From positions 2,501 to 66,500 of the forward strand of contig JAHRBS010000006.1 of NCBI GenBank assembly GCA_024305745.1: a stretch of DNA of 64,000 bases. The letters run 5' to 3'. The DNA is from Polyporus tsugae (lineage: Eukaryota; Basidiomycota; Agaricomycetes; Polyporales; Polyporaceae). The notes under the pieces are model-generated. The model searched no databases, was not told the origin of the DNA, and was given only the letters and a program-made list of their open reading frames with translations. Positions 19,412-30,644 of this stretch are shown here, in pieces (positions within the stretch are counted from its first letter, which is position 1; each line of letters starts with the position of its first letter). The position numbers were made by a program, and so were the translations under genes.

Positions 19412-19960
19412 TGGACGGACACCTGCGGGACTGCCCTTGCCCCACCACATGTGCGTGGTCCTATACTCGGCTGTCCGTCCAGGACGGATACCCCTGCTCT
19501 GCCCCCTGCTCTCCTTTATTCTCAATAGTGGCATTGAACGAAGCAAAAGGGATAAGTACTATGTAATGACCATGCAGGTTGGCACATCATTGCAATATGA
19601 GCCAGGTCTAACACCGGACCTGTCCGTCCTGGACGGACACCTGCGGGACTGCCCTTGCCCCACCACATGTGCGTGGTCCTATACTCGGCTGTCCGTCCAG
19701 GACGGATACCCCTGCTCTGCCCCCTGCTCTCCTTTATTCTCAATAGTGGCATTGAACGAAGCAAAAGGGATAAGTACTATGTAATGACCATGCAGGTTGG
19801 CACATCATTGCAATATGAGCCAGGTCTAACACCGGACCTGTCCGTCCTGGACGGACACCTGCGGGACTGCCCTTGCCCCACCACATGTGCGTGGTCCTAT
19901 ACTCGGCTGTCCGTCCAGGACGGATACCCCTGCTCTGCCCCCCGCTCTCCTCTATCTTCC
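19310..19960. repeat. 218-bp tandem array, three units
   Basis: Three nearly identical 218-bp units (starts about 19310, 19528 and 19746; the last is partial). Each carries two palindromes: T-centred at 19403, 19621 and 19839, and A-centred with GGACGGATA ends at 19472, 19690 and 19908. The first unit overlaps the right arm of the preceding foldback, so the array seems to have grown from that arm. These are the last palindromes in the window. Confidence 0.95.
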
Positions 19961-20099
19961 CACCCTTATCCTCTTTATATCCTCCTTGCTCACTCCATCA
20001 ATGTGGATGTAAGTCCACTTACCACTCCGATTCTCAGTTGCTAATACCGGACTCCTTACTCCCTTATCACATCCGACTTACTGTTCTCTTTGTACGGTG

Positions 20100-20330
20100 C
20101 TGGCGCTAATGGTCCCTCGCTTAGGAGCCAAGCGCTTAGCGCTGGCTAGGCAGGCGCTTAGTGCTGTTTAGCCGATCGCTTAGGAGGGCTAAACCCTACC
20201 CTAGGGGTTATTTCATCCCTAGGGATAGAGGGCTGAGATGTTCCCATAACCATTAGTAAGCGGATAAGTAAGGCAACAGGCCCAAAATTGGCTCAAATAC
20301 TCAGATAATGTCACTGACGGAAATCTAGCT
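20100..20330. repeat. GCGCTTAG-rich short repeat patch
   Basis: Short repeats of GCGCTTAG(C/T)GCTG and CGCTTAGGAG, followed by AAACCCTACCCTAGGGG-type sequence. The function is unknown. The resemblance to telomere repeats is too irregular to call. Confidence 0.45.
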
Positions 20331-20419
20331 ACAGCACCCTTTTGTTCGACTTATGGGAGGTTGCTAGATGCCAAAAAAGAAACTTATCAAGGATAGTTAT
20401 AGTCAAGAGGCTGGGAGAA

Positions 20420-20960
20420 CTCAAGGTTGGCCTCCATCACTGTCACCAGTTGCTATACCAGAGGACCGACACAGCTAAATGTGCAATACTGCGTATTTTC
20501 AGTCAGAGTGCTGGTGAGCGGGAACAAAGACAGTGACGACCACCCAACCACCTAGGGAGGGACGCTGTAGTCTATAGACATCTAGAATACAAGGTCGCCC
20601 CTCGTCGCCCCCACCCGTTGCTGTACCAGAGGACCAACACAGCCAGATTTGCGATTTTTACCTCCATGCACGGTATTCCAAGGGCCGGCAAGCAAGAACG
20701 GAGAGGGCAATAGCCACAAAACTACCTGGGGAGGGTAACTATAGTGTATAGACACCTGGAATGCAAGGTCGCCCCCTGTCGCCCTCACTCGTCTCTACGC
20801 TATGAGCCAGTTACTTGCAAAATTCACCACTACAATGCAGTCAGAGAGCCGGTGAGCAAGAGCAAAGATAGTGGCACCCTTAAAACTACCTAGAAAGGAT
20901 AGCCATTATCATTAGGTATCCAGAATATTAGGTCGCCCCCTGTCGCCCCCTAATTTTCCC
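20420..20960. repeat. Degenerate tandem repeats, period about 170 bp
   Basis: Three diverged units end in GGTCGCCCC(C)TGTCGCCC-type blocks near 20590, 20767 and 20935. Each also contains GGTGAGC or GGCAAGC followed by an ACTACCT block. They look like an older relative of the 144-bp modules that follow. Confidence 0.7.
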
Positions 20961-21288
20961 ACTCTAGAAGCTGAATACTGCAAAAACTCTGGCCCTAAGG
21001 GGCTTAGGGCCAGTATTATAGAGATAGGGCGCTTTTTTGGGCTTATCTAAGCGCTCCAAAAGTCGATTCGACTTTTTGAGTATTACATAAGGAGACAGAA
21101 CCTCCAAATGGACAAATGTAGACAGAAACAAGCTGGACAATGCCAGTAGCCAAAGTATCAACAGATATAGTCCAATCATAGTCCTTGGGCACTGAAGGCA
21201 CCATCTCACACTCATTAACCCCAGCTCATTCCTGCAGTGGTCAGATAAACCTTGCACTAACTAAAACTTCAGACAGTAGTGGAAAATA

Positions 21289-22500
21289 TTGGCGCGAGGT
21301 CCATAGCACAGTGACAAAGATAGGTATCAAGACCAAACTTATTCAACAACCTGTGGGAGATCTAGGGCTTTATAGAAAGTGCCTCGCGCCAGGAGGTTGT
21401 TAACTAGAAAGAGCCGTCAGAGGGCTCGCGCCACCTTATAGCGCCTTGTACTAGTCAATAGATACTTGGTTGGCGCGAGGTCCGGTGAGCAATAACCAAG
21501 AGGGTGACACCCCCACAATTATCTGCATGGGCTAGTCATAGTCCTTAAGCATATTATAGACCACCTCACCCTCCCTCACCCCTCCTCATTCTAGCACAAT
21601 GGACCTCGTGCCAATAAAAACTTCAAAAAATAGCATAAAATATTGGCGCGAGGCCTGTTGCACAACAACGAGCATAGATATCAACATAACCCTTGTGGGA
21701 GGGCCTGTAGAGGTTCTAGAGCTACCTTAAAAGTGCCTCGCGCCAGTCAGTTGTTAAGTAGAATCAGCCGTCAGACACCTCGCGCCACCCTGCACCAGCT
21801 AATACAGACTCAGTTGGCGCGAGGTCGGTTGCGCCAGAATGAGAAGAGTCACCAACTTCGAACAGCTTAGAGGTGATAGAAGTGATCTTTAGACATCCAT
21901 ATAATCACCTTACACCAGCTGAACACGCCTTGTGCTATCACAACGGACCTCGCACCAACGTATTTCACCTATTTCTGGAGGGTCAGTTGGCGCGAGGTCC
22001 GGCGAGCAACAACGAGGAGGGTGGCAGCCCCAAAACTACCTGCACAGGCTAGCCATGATGCATGGGCACCTAATGGACCACCTCGCCCCACCTCGCCCCA
22101 CCTCGTTCCAGCACAACAGACCTCGCGCCAACGGATTTGAGGTACATTACGTAGTAGTTGGCATATTTGAGGTCCGGCAAGCAGCAACAGAGGCAGTGAC
22201 GATCCCCAAAACACCTACAGGGCCTAGCCATGGTCCTTGGGCACCTAATATACCAGCTCGCCTCACCTCGCCCCAGCCGGTTGTTGCACAACGGACCTCG
22301 CGCCAATGGAAACTCCGAAAAATGGCCTAAAATATTGGCGCGAGGCCCGTTCCACAACGACGAGCACATGTATCGACATGAGACTTGTGGGAGGATGTGC
22401 AAGGGGTCTAGGGCTACCTAAAAAGTGCCTCGCGCCAGGAAGTTGCTAAGTAGAATGAGCCGTCAGAGCCCTCGCGCCAACCTCGCGCCACCTCGCGCCA
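21289..22500. repeat. Higher-order repeat of 103-bp and 144-bp modules
   Basis: About 18 copies of TTGGCGCGAGG or its complement CCTCGCGCCA(A) bound fixed-length modules. The 103-bp modules are 21289-21391, 21643-21745 and 22335-22437. The 144-bp modules are 21470-21613, 21814-21957 and 21987-22130; a slightly degraded one ends at 22305. A 29-bp spacer follows most 144-bp modules (21614-21642, 21958-21986, 22306-22334). Each module is flanked by inverted motif copies, like a small element with 11-bp inverted ends. It has no coding potential. Confidence 0.85.
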
Positions 22501-22525
22501 ATCCTTAAGGGGCTTAAGGACAGGA

Positions 22526-23350
22526 TTATAGAGATAGGATCCCATTGACAGGCCGAACAGCGTTTTCGGCGAGAATAGGCCCGGGGTGCTCTTCCACGGG
22601 GTCCGACAGGCTGCGCCGCTCCTTGCGAGTAACACCCTCTCCTGGACGCTCAAGTACACTGAGTTTTAGGTCATGGACGGGAAACACAGTCAGTTCGCGT
22701 TGGAGCGTCAGCCGCGCACACACCGCGCATGTGTCCTCTTCCAACCAACGAGGATGGGTTTTGGCGTCGAACTCGCGGCCAATCCTCGCCAGAAGATTGA
22801 CATCCGCCGGCAGCGGCGGAAAAGGGTCGCTCGACGGGGAGTGGGCCTCCATTCCTGCACCGCCGCGCATCCCGGGCCCACAGATGCGGATCGAGTACCC
22901 GACGAGTGTCGCTGTGCACGAACCCGAACAAACGTGCACGTGAACGGCTCGGTCCAATAGACTGCTGTCCCGTTCGGCCGCGCATGTGACAACAATACCG
23001 TGCAAGCGAGCAGCGACTCGAAGGACTGATATTGGACATCGACCCCCCAACAGCGTTGGGATAGGCTGGTCCAACATGACTAAACACGGATCGGCAGCGT
23101 GCATAAGAGCAGCTTTGTCACGTGCAACAATCTTGACAATTCGTCCCTCGAACTCCCTCTCCGGAAAGGAGCCGAAGACAGCGGCGTAGGCCCTGAGCTC
23201 AGACCCCGGTGTTGACCGGATGGCGGGCAACCGCGCTGTTAACCAGTCAGCAGAGTGTTCGCGGAGGACATTCACTGCAAGCTCACCGTTGCGGGTTTGC
23301 CCTGCATTGTGGCTCAAGACGACGCCCTCCTCAGATGGCCCAACAAGCAT
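22526..23350 (-). CDS. Unclassified ORF with Helitron-like Cys motifs, 274 aa
   Basis: A single open frame from ATG 23350. Residues about 60-150 contain ISVLRVAARLHGI and HVHVCSGSC, and residues about 200-215 contain EEDTCAVCARLTLQ. Paired Cys-x2/3-Cys motifs with an LRxxAxxHGI helix resemble the N-terminal zinc-binding region of the large Helitron-type proteins of basidiomycetes. No Rep (HUH) or helicase domain follows, so this would be a fragment if the reading is correct. It abuts the 103/144-bp repeat field. The family assignment is tentative and from memory of general patterns only. Confidence 0.4.
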   Translation of the reverse strand: MLVGPSEEGVVLSHNAGQTRNGELAVNVLREHSADWLTARLPAIRSTPGSELRAYAAVFGSFPEREFEGRIVKIVARDKAALMHAADPCLVMLDQPIPTLLGGRCPISVLRVAARLHGIVVTCAAERDSSLLDRAVHVHVCSGSCTATLVGYSIRICGPGMRGGAGMEAHSPSSDPFPPLPADVNLLARIGREFDAKTHPRWLEEDTCAVCARLTLQRELTVFPVHDLKLSVLERPGEGVTRKERRSLSDPVEEHPGPILAENAVRPVNGILSL

Positions 23351-26300
23351 ATTCTGACTTATCTAGAGAGTAGTCAGGTATCTCAAACTGCCACGAGGAC
23401 GGCCGTACTCACTTGGAGAATTGCGGGCTAGAGGAAAAGGATGCGAAGTGCATGAGCGTCCACCGTCAAGCCTGTAGGGCTTTTAGCGACTCGCGAAGGT
23501 GAGCGCGCATCCGCCGGCGGATACTGCATCGAGAAACTCCCGCTTCGAGTGGGGCCCAGGGAATAAAGGGGGCGGACATGATCAAAAGGCGCGCTGAAGC
23601 ACGTGCGGTCGCATGCAAAGCACGTGAGGGGCAATCGTCAACGGGCTAAGGTGACCGATTCTAGTGGAATCGGAACGTGAAGGAGTCACTCATTGCTCGT
23701 CACACATCCGAGTCAGTAGGCGCACACCTCATCCCTTGGGAGGAACTCACACCTGTTGTCGCGTTTAGCTGTCGGACATGAGATGTTAGAACAAATAGAG
23801 GCATAGGGGGCGCTCTTACCGTAGCACATGTAGCAAAGCAGTGGATCAGGCCTCGTCCCTGATAGTGGGTGAACTACGGGAGAGGGAGGGTCAGCAACGT
23901 GCGAGAGCGCAAAGGAGGACGCCGTTGGGCTACGCACCGCGCTTGCCATACTGTACGGTGTTCGTCTATGGATGTTGTAGTTGGAGAAGTTGAGGATGTT
24001 TCGATGAAGATGTGGGACCATGAACTGGATACGGACCTTTATACCAGCCATCCGTCTACTCCCCTGGCAGCGGGGGCGACGAGCGCAGGCACTCGCCGAG
24101 TGCTACTGTGCAAGAGCCCAAAGGGCTACATTCCGACTGGATGGTGGAGCGAGGTGTCGCACTGGGTGCCCAGCGACGCGCGCTCGCCCCGCACCCCGCC
24201 ACAATTTCTATCAAAGCTGAGCGGTGCGGAATGGGGCATAGTAGAATCAGAACTCACCAGATACATATTCGGAGGCGTCAGCGTCGAGCACCGGGGCATG
24301 GCGCTCGAAGCCGCACGGTGAATAACTGGATCCCATGCATATGCGCTCGGCGACTCGTGGGCGCCATCGACCTGGCCGGGCACCGTCGAACGAGATCACT
24401 GTTGGAAGTCAATAAGGGGCGCGGAATACAGGTTAACGTAGATGCAGACGGAGGATCGCAGCGCCGTAGGAGCCTCCTGTTGCCACGTCGTAGATTGAAG
24501 ATTCTGAGCCTGCGCTTCTGGTGTCCTCGGGGCAAACGTGGCGGCGATGGTTAACTAGGCTGGTACCGCTCAGCAGTAACCGATCAACGGCACTGCATTA
24601 CGATTTCCACAGAGGGGCGAATACGAGGCGTCGATGCAGAGGATCAGCGCTCAGCCCCTACTGAGGTATAAGGTATGAATACTCACTTCTGTATGTGAGT
24701 CTACTACCGCGGCCAGTCAGCCAATGGAAACACATACCACGACGGGGAGAAAAATCATACAGTATGTGTCGGCGCCCGAGGTTCCAACGTTCAACATGCT
24801 TCGGCTGGCGCGGTATACATCAAACATGCCTTCATGAACGATGCTGCGATGCATAGGTTCAACGTCCTACTTCTCGATGTTACAACCTGAACTGATCGGC
24901 CTACAAAGAGGTTTAAGTCCGATACGTTAAGCTGTCTCGTCGGGCGAAGAGTTTACCGGTGGAAAACTTACCACTGCAGTTATATAGCCGCTGTTGTAGA
25001 GTGGCAGTCGGAAGGGGACGTCAGGCTTCGGCGACCGCGCGGTTATGTACAGTAGGTCTCCTGCATAGCAAATATATCTGTAGCACGGGCACGAAAAAGG
25101 GGAGCGTGCACTGCCCAAGAGGTCGGGTTGGAATTTCTAAAAGTGTAAAAGGGCGGATCGTAGTTGGATCAGAACCAGAATGCTAAATACGCACTTTGGA
25201 TGTACGATGGCGGGTGGAGTGACCGGACAGCACAGCTAGTGAACGAATACAGTAGCCGAAACGGGGGTTCTTGATAAGTTATGGATTTGCGGTTGTCACA
25301 CATCGATTCAAACGAACCAGGGGGTAGATAAACCGTATTGGTAGCCATGTTGTTGGGGGCGCCGTGTGCACAACCGTGCCTATCTCGTTACGAGATATAC
25401 GCGGGCTAGTGAAATTTGTGGTATTGGACGCAACATACAGATAGTAGAGAGGCCGCACATACCTAAACCAGAAGCCCAACCTGCCCCCAATCCGTGCACC
25501 GCGTCCTCGGACTTTGAAGTACTCCACCGCTGGACCACAACGTTCCTGCATGCCTGTACAGCGCCGAACCTTCAAATTGCCGTTGTAAGGGGAAGACGGA
25601 TAGAGGGTGCCAGGTGACCGATATGCCGGATCTCCGTCTTCTCGCAGGCGAGGATTGGCCGGGGTAGGACACGAGGTAGTGTAATGATGTGGTTTTTTCT
25701 TGGATGATAGGCTAGACAGTGCGAGCATAACAGTGGCCAGAGGAGATGCCGGTGAATGGCGAACTGGAGGGTTGTCCAAGGAAAAGTGGCAGGACCGTCG
25801 GTGGGAGCGCTAACGTGTTGTGACAGCAGCACGTCACATCACGTTCCCACGAGTCACGCCCTTGCTGGTTTATTCTCGCCGACTCGACGGTCGCACTTGA
25901 GCTTGAGCTTGACGATGGAGTCATGAACATTCCCTCAGCTGGCTGGGTATGTATACACCGTATCTGTCAATGATTAGGTGTTTCAACATTCGGATTAGAT
26001 CTAGGTCGGGCAACTCGGAGAAGCTACCGCTGCCAGAGTCCGAGTCGTTCGGTTGCCAGCTGCCATTCGATTCAGAACAGACTCAGAGTCCGAGGGTGTG
26101 GACTGCCATGAAAACCGCATGTAACTATTATTCGAACAGGCCATGGTGCTTCCAAGTTCCGGAATACAGCTCTGACTAATATCATAATACAGTGCCATGG
26201 ACAGACGGAACCTTGTCGAGGGCACTATTGCGGCGATAGTCCGTCACTCGCGGTTGCCTCGAGCATCGCGGCCATTGGATGCAGTGGTAGACGTTTATCA

Positions 26301-26370
26301 GATGCAGTCGTTCTGCGTCAATCTGCCACTTTGACCCAGGTGATCAACTCGAGCTCGTGAACTTCTTGTC
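23351..26370. other. About 3 kb without a supportable gene
   Basis: Several open frames of 80-170 codons occur on both strands (for example 23713-24051 minus, 23869-24321 plus and 25279-25779 minus). None has a recognisable domain, consistent splice sites or a good start context. The region may hold decayed genes. No clear repeat is seen. Confidence 0.4.
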
Positions 26371-26441
26371 GCTTCATGGCAACGGTCCTCATACTAATCG
26401 TCCTCTCCCAGACATCCAGCCACCCCCCTTCTGGCCCCTTC

Positions 26442-26460
26442 TTTCTTTCTTTCTTTCTTT
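26442..26460 (+). repeat. CTTT microsatellite
   Basis: Short run of CTTT units upstream of the membrane-protein gene. Confidence 0.8.
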
Positions 26461-26858
26461 ACTGTTTACTCTGTGTCGGCTGGCACCACAGGCTGGAGAC
26501 CTCCGGCTGGTCCACGCAGCTCTACCACTGGCTGGCTAACGCAGAGGTTTGGAGTATTCGTCAAATTCCGGTGTGGAAAGTGTGCTTACGCTCCGTGCAT
26601 GGCGTCAAGCTGACATGGACTATCATAGTAGCTCTTCGCGTTCGGTTTTCGATTTCCACTAGTGGTACACCCGTCCCAGCTTTTCAAGGTGAGGGTACAG
26701 CGATCCGGCCTCCTACCACCCCGCAGAACATGTTAACATCACCGTGGCACAGGCTCTTTCGCCAAGGAGGACAGGCCATCTCAGTACGTACTCGAGTTCT
26801 ATAATTTATCCCAATGGCCTATCTAGCGAGGATCTGACGTTTGTGTGATGAGGCAGTC

Positions 26859-28385
26859 ATGCCACGGGGCAAGGGCAGGCTCCGCCTCGCACCCCGCACA
26901 CTGGACACGTCGTCCGTCCGGGCTTCAAGTCCCATAGAAGACGATGCACCTTTTATCCTCAATCCGCCTTCGTCTCTCGCGGAATGTGTCCCAGTAAATA
27001 TCACGTGGACGGGCGGGACGCCTCCCTACTCCCTTCAAGTCAACTCCGGAGACAGCAGCGAGACGCTCGGACAAGTTGACAGCATCATGGCCACTCACTT
27101 TGTGTGGGACACCAACGTGCCTGCCGGAACACTGGTATCGCTCGAACTTACTGATGGACTAAATGTTCTCGAGTTCACTCGCGAACCGATCCTCGTTGGC
27201 GCAGGACCCAGTGACTCGGATGCTGAATGCAATATTCTCCTCCCTAATATCACATCGATCGCGGCTTCTCACACATCCCAAAGCATCGCGGCGTTGACTC
27301 CCAGTGCTAGCTCAGTCCCCGTTACTACTATAGTCACCCTCACTGGATCACAAATCCCGGTTCCCGTCCCCTCTTCGTCGTCCGCGGGTCGACAGAGGAC
27401 ATCCCTCAGTGGGGGCTCAATTGCGTTTACTGTCGTTGGTGTCCTCTTACTTCTGGGGATTTTCCTTTGGTGGCGCTATTACATTTGGAGAACCAGGAGA
27501 CGAAAGGACCTCGCGGGTGCGTATCTTGCATCGCTCTACAAAAATCCCTCGTCACGTTGAAATGTGCACCAGAAGACACCGAGAAACAAGAGACGGCGGA
27601 AGACGAAAACGAGGATGGGGTATATCTCTGTTCCTATACAGCACCAGCATGGACACTAATGATGATATGCAACCACTAGCCTTCAGGGCTTTGGAGCGAT
27701 GTCGATGCACAGTCGACGGATGGCCATTCCATAGGTGCATTCTCATACCCGAGCGTCCATCCGAAACTGGTACTGACATGTGGTGGCAACAACAGGACAT
27801 TCCGACCGCCCGGCGGCTACCCCTACGTCCAATCCCTTCGAAAACCCCGAGAATATCTTGTATACAGAACAACTCTTCACCGCATCCCCCGTATCAGACC
27901 CCGGAGACCAGACACCCACGCACTCTCCCCTCACGACCTCACCCCGAAGCAGCCCCCGCTCCGTGAACACCGCGTTCCCTACCCGGCCACTCAGACCCAA
28001 GATCGCAAACACGGGCACGGGCACGGACACGCAGCCGCTCTCCGACGCGGACGCCGCGCGCCTCTCGATCTCCACCTCCTCCACGCTCCCGCCGTCGTAC
28101 CGCACGCGCCGCTCCGCCGGCAGCATCTACATCCCCCCGTTCCCGCCCCCCGCGTACACCCTTGCGGACGCGCCCCCGTCGGCGTTCAGGATGCCGAGGC
28201 GGACCCCGCGGCGCAGGCTGGCGGCGCATCCGAGTCCCAAGCCTCGTGCAGGTGGGACGCGGCGGGAGTCACCGCGCGATGGGGACCGGGATGGGGGATC
28301 GGGACAGGGAACGGAAGGGACGTCGGACGTAGTAGCCTCTGCGTTCTCGGACCGCAGGAACGAACGGCTCTCTGGACGACTCTAG
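26859..28385 (+). CDS. Single-pass membrane protein, WTGGTPPY type
   Basis: Exons 26859-27516 and 27796-28385 join in frame (...KDLAG / HSDRPAAT...), giving about 415 aa. The 279-nt intron is long and may hide another exon. The extracellular part has a beta-domain signature INPPSS-type...ITWTGGTPPYSLQV, then Ser/Thr-rich sequence, a membrane segment SIAFTVVGVLLLLGIFLWW and a cytoplasmic tail ending with a TLPPSY motif. This is the usual layout of fungal cell-surface or sensor-like proteins of unknown ligand. No signal peptide lies in frame, so the true first exon is probably upstream (an ATG at 26376 opens the hydrophobic MATVLILIVLSQ) and the start given is provisional. It belongs to the same family as the copy at 43814-45344. 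Confidence 0.6.
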
Positions 28386-28984
28386 TGAAGAAATCACCGT
28401 GACGGACAGTGCGGGCGACATCAGTGAGATTGGTACGATGATTCGTCTCACGACCCGAGAAGACTGACTCCACGTGTGTTGTATCCTGGGCTCCCGCAAG
28501 TTGTATCTACACTGTACGTGCAGCCCGGTTGAATCTATAGCTAGCTAGGGCAGTCGGTGACCAATCAAGCATCATGAACGCAAGCTCAGGTCGATCCGTC
28601 GTGCCCAAAAAACTCGCCGCGAAGTACATGGCAGGGCGCAATCCTAGTATCCTCGGGCTCGCGCCTCCAGTTTCAGCTTCAGCCTGGCTGCATCCGCATC
28701 GTACGCCTGATATGCCAGAGGCAGCCTGCTCTTGACGGTCTCCGTTTCTGCGCGAGAGGGCGAATGGCAGAACATCTGAGAGTCACTATAACGAGAGCGC
28801 TAGCAGTGCGAGTACACTATCGCCTCCCGTCAGCCACGAGGTTTGTGTTTGTACTCGTCTCGATGTCGAAAACAACGAATGCCTCGAGGCCCTTGCCGCA
28901 TCGGCGCGCCGTTCACCATGAAAACGAGCACAAACACCAATTTTCTAAGTAGGGGCAACCCGACAGACGTCAACAACGACGACA

Positions 28985-30322
28985 ACACCACAAGAAGCTC
29001 CGGCGAGAAGGCAACTTACGCACCTTTGACGATCGCACACGCCAGCAGCCCGCGCTCCCTCAAGCCAGCCAGGCATGCGCTCCTCGATGCCGCGAACCCA
29101 GCCCTCCCGCACCTCCTCCTCCGTCCCTCGCCAGCCTTCCGTGCGACGGTCCCGGGACTCGTAAAAGAACGTCCAGTCGACCGCCTCCAGCTGCGGGAAC
29201 GCCACGGTCGGGCTCGGGGCGAGGATGGCGTTGAGCTGCAGCGCTTTGAGCTCGGCGAGCACGGCGTCGCGTTTCGCCCTGTGCGCGTGGTGCTGGACGA
29301 CGAGATGTCGGAACGCGGGGGAGCGGACGTGGGCGAGCGCGGAGGCGAGGGGCTGGAGGCCCCTGTAGAGCGTGAGGCGGAGCGTTTCCAGGGCGAGCAG
29401 CACGGAGATATCCCTGCGAGGCACACACAGTCCGCGCGCAGGCGATACGGTCAGTGCGAGCACCATTGCGTTCATCATGCGGGTACACCGGTGCGCACCG
29501 TCGAACCTGTGACTGGAGATGTCTTTCGTGGGGCATGCGCAGAGTTCCAAGTGGCGGAGGTTGTCACCCCAGGCGGGGGCCAGGAGGGAGAGGTCCGAGA
29601 GGAACGTCTGGTGCAGCTGTCCGCCGTGTCCGTGGTGGTCAGCACAAACCGGGGGAAGGAGTCTGCAGCGAGGGGACGGACCGTGAGAGATGTTAAGCTG
29701 TGTGCGCGACGCAGTGGGTGCAGCTCGATGGCTGGGAAGTCGGTACGCTCTGTATACTGGCCCGTGGGCCAGGTACAGAGCACAAGTGAAAAATGGGTGA
29801 GGTTGGAGAAGGAGCGAACGAGGTGGACGAGCTCTGCGAAGTGGAAGCGGGTGAGGTGGAGACGGGTTCGTTCTTTGGTAGGGGGCCACGGGAGGTCCTG
29901 GACCACGATGAAGCTCGCTGATTTGAGGTGCTTCAGGGAGGTGACAATGTATGGCTGGAAGGGCAAGTGGTCGATGATGGGGCTTAGGTAGAACTGAATG
30001 TGTTGGACGAGGGAAGGAGAGGTGAGGAGAGCGATCGAGGGCTTGAGCGAAGCTGGCGTATTCGCGCTGGGCGGAGAGCTAGGGTGGGAGTTCTGAAGAG
30101 ACAGGCCTGAGACGGATTGCGGAGGGAGCGGCATGTGAGAGCACAAGAGCACAGCAGTTTTTGGAGGATGCAGCTCTGTGGGACAGCATCGAGAATGAGA
30201 AGGAAGATGTCGAGGGGAAGGACTACGTATAGAGGCGAGCGCGAGTAGGGACAGCGGGGATTCATGGTATTCTCCGCGAGATCTGAGAGGGAGACGGTGG
30301 ACGAGGTCATCGCTCCAAGCAA
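28985..30322 (-). pseudogene. F-box-like protein gene, frameshifted
   Basis: The N-terminal part LPLDIFLLILDAV...LTCRSLRNPSQACLF is an F-box-like motif. The remaining LRR-like region continues in other frames (ANTPASLKPSIALLTSPSLV, then LAPAWGDNLRHLEL...FPQLEAVDWTFF). Compared with the intact paralogue at 51275-52674, the frame changes near 30040-30080 and again near 29610-29640, at places with no convincing intron. F-box proteins recruit targets to SCF ubiquitin ligases; this copy probably no longer does. It is divergent from the EthD-like gene at 30645 and shares a 320-bp intergenic region with it. About 28386-28984 shows no gene. Confidence 0.65.
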
Positions 30323-30573
30323 GCGTGCCTCAGTATGTAACCGGAATCCGATGAGCGTCGATGATGATCTTAGACACGTTTGGCTGTGTTGTCCAGTATT
30401 CGCTTACATGATCTGCCTTCCGCTTGTCTTCCGCTCTCACAAACACTCTTGGGAACATATGGCTAAGGTGAGTATGACCAAGGACGTCGTTCCCAAGCAA
30501 TGCCCACTATCGATGACGTCTTGTATTCTCCAGGCTTGCTTGCCATCCCAGGTGACCACGTCGAGTGAGAAAG

Positions 30574-30580
30574 TATAAAT
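30574..30580 (+). promoter_or_regulatory. TATA box (TATAAAT)
   Basis: Lies 65 bp upstream of the ATG at 30645, followed by a CT-rich leader (CTCTACCTCATCC). Confidence 0.65.
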
Positions 30581-30644
30581 ACTAGGCCCGGGTCCTCAAC
30601 GGGTTTCCCTCTACCTCATCCAAATCTCCCACCGTCTCGCCAAC

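Noticed and set aside
1005..19926. Palindromes read as a CRISPR array
   Set aside because: Spacing is irregular, the spacers are not unique fixed-length sequences, no cas genes are present and the DNA is eukaryotic.
20180..20230. Telomere-like repeat (AAACCCTACCCTAGG)
   Set aside because: Only irregular single matches to TTAGGG-type units, with no tandem run.
23869..24321. 150-aa ORF as a gene
   Set aside because: No recognisable domain, low-complexity composition and an equally long frame on the opposite strand.
28945..30322. Intact plus-strand gene at 28843-29991
   Set aside because: The long plus frame is the shadow of the GC-rich F-box-like gene on the minus strand, which matches the intact copy at 51275-52674.
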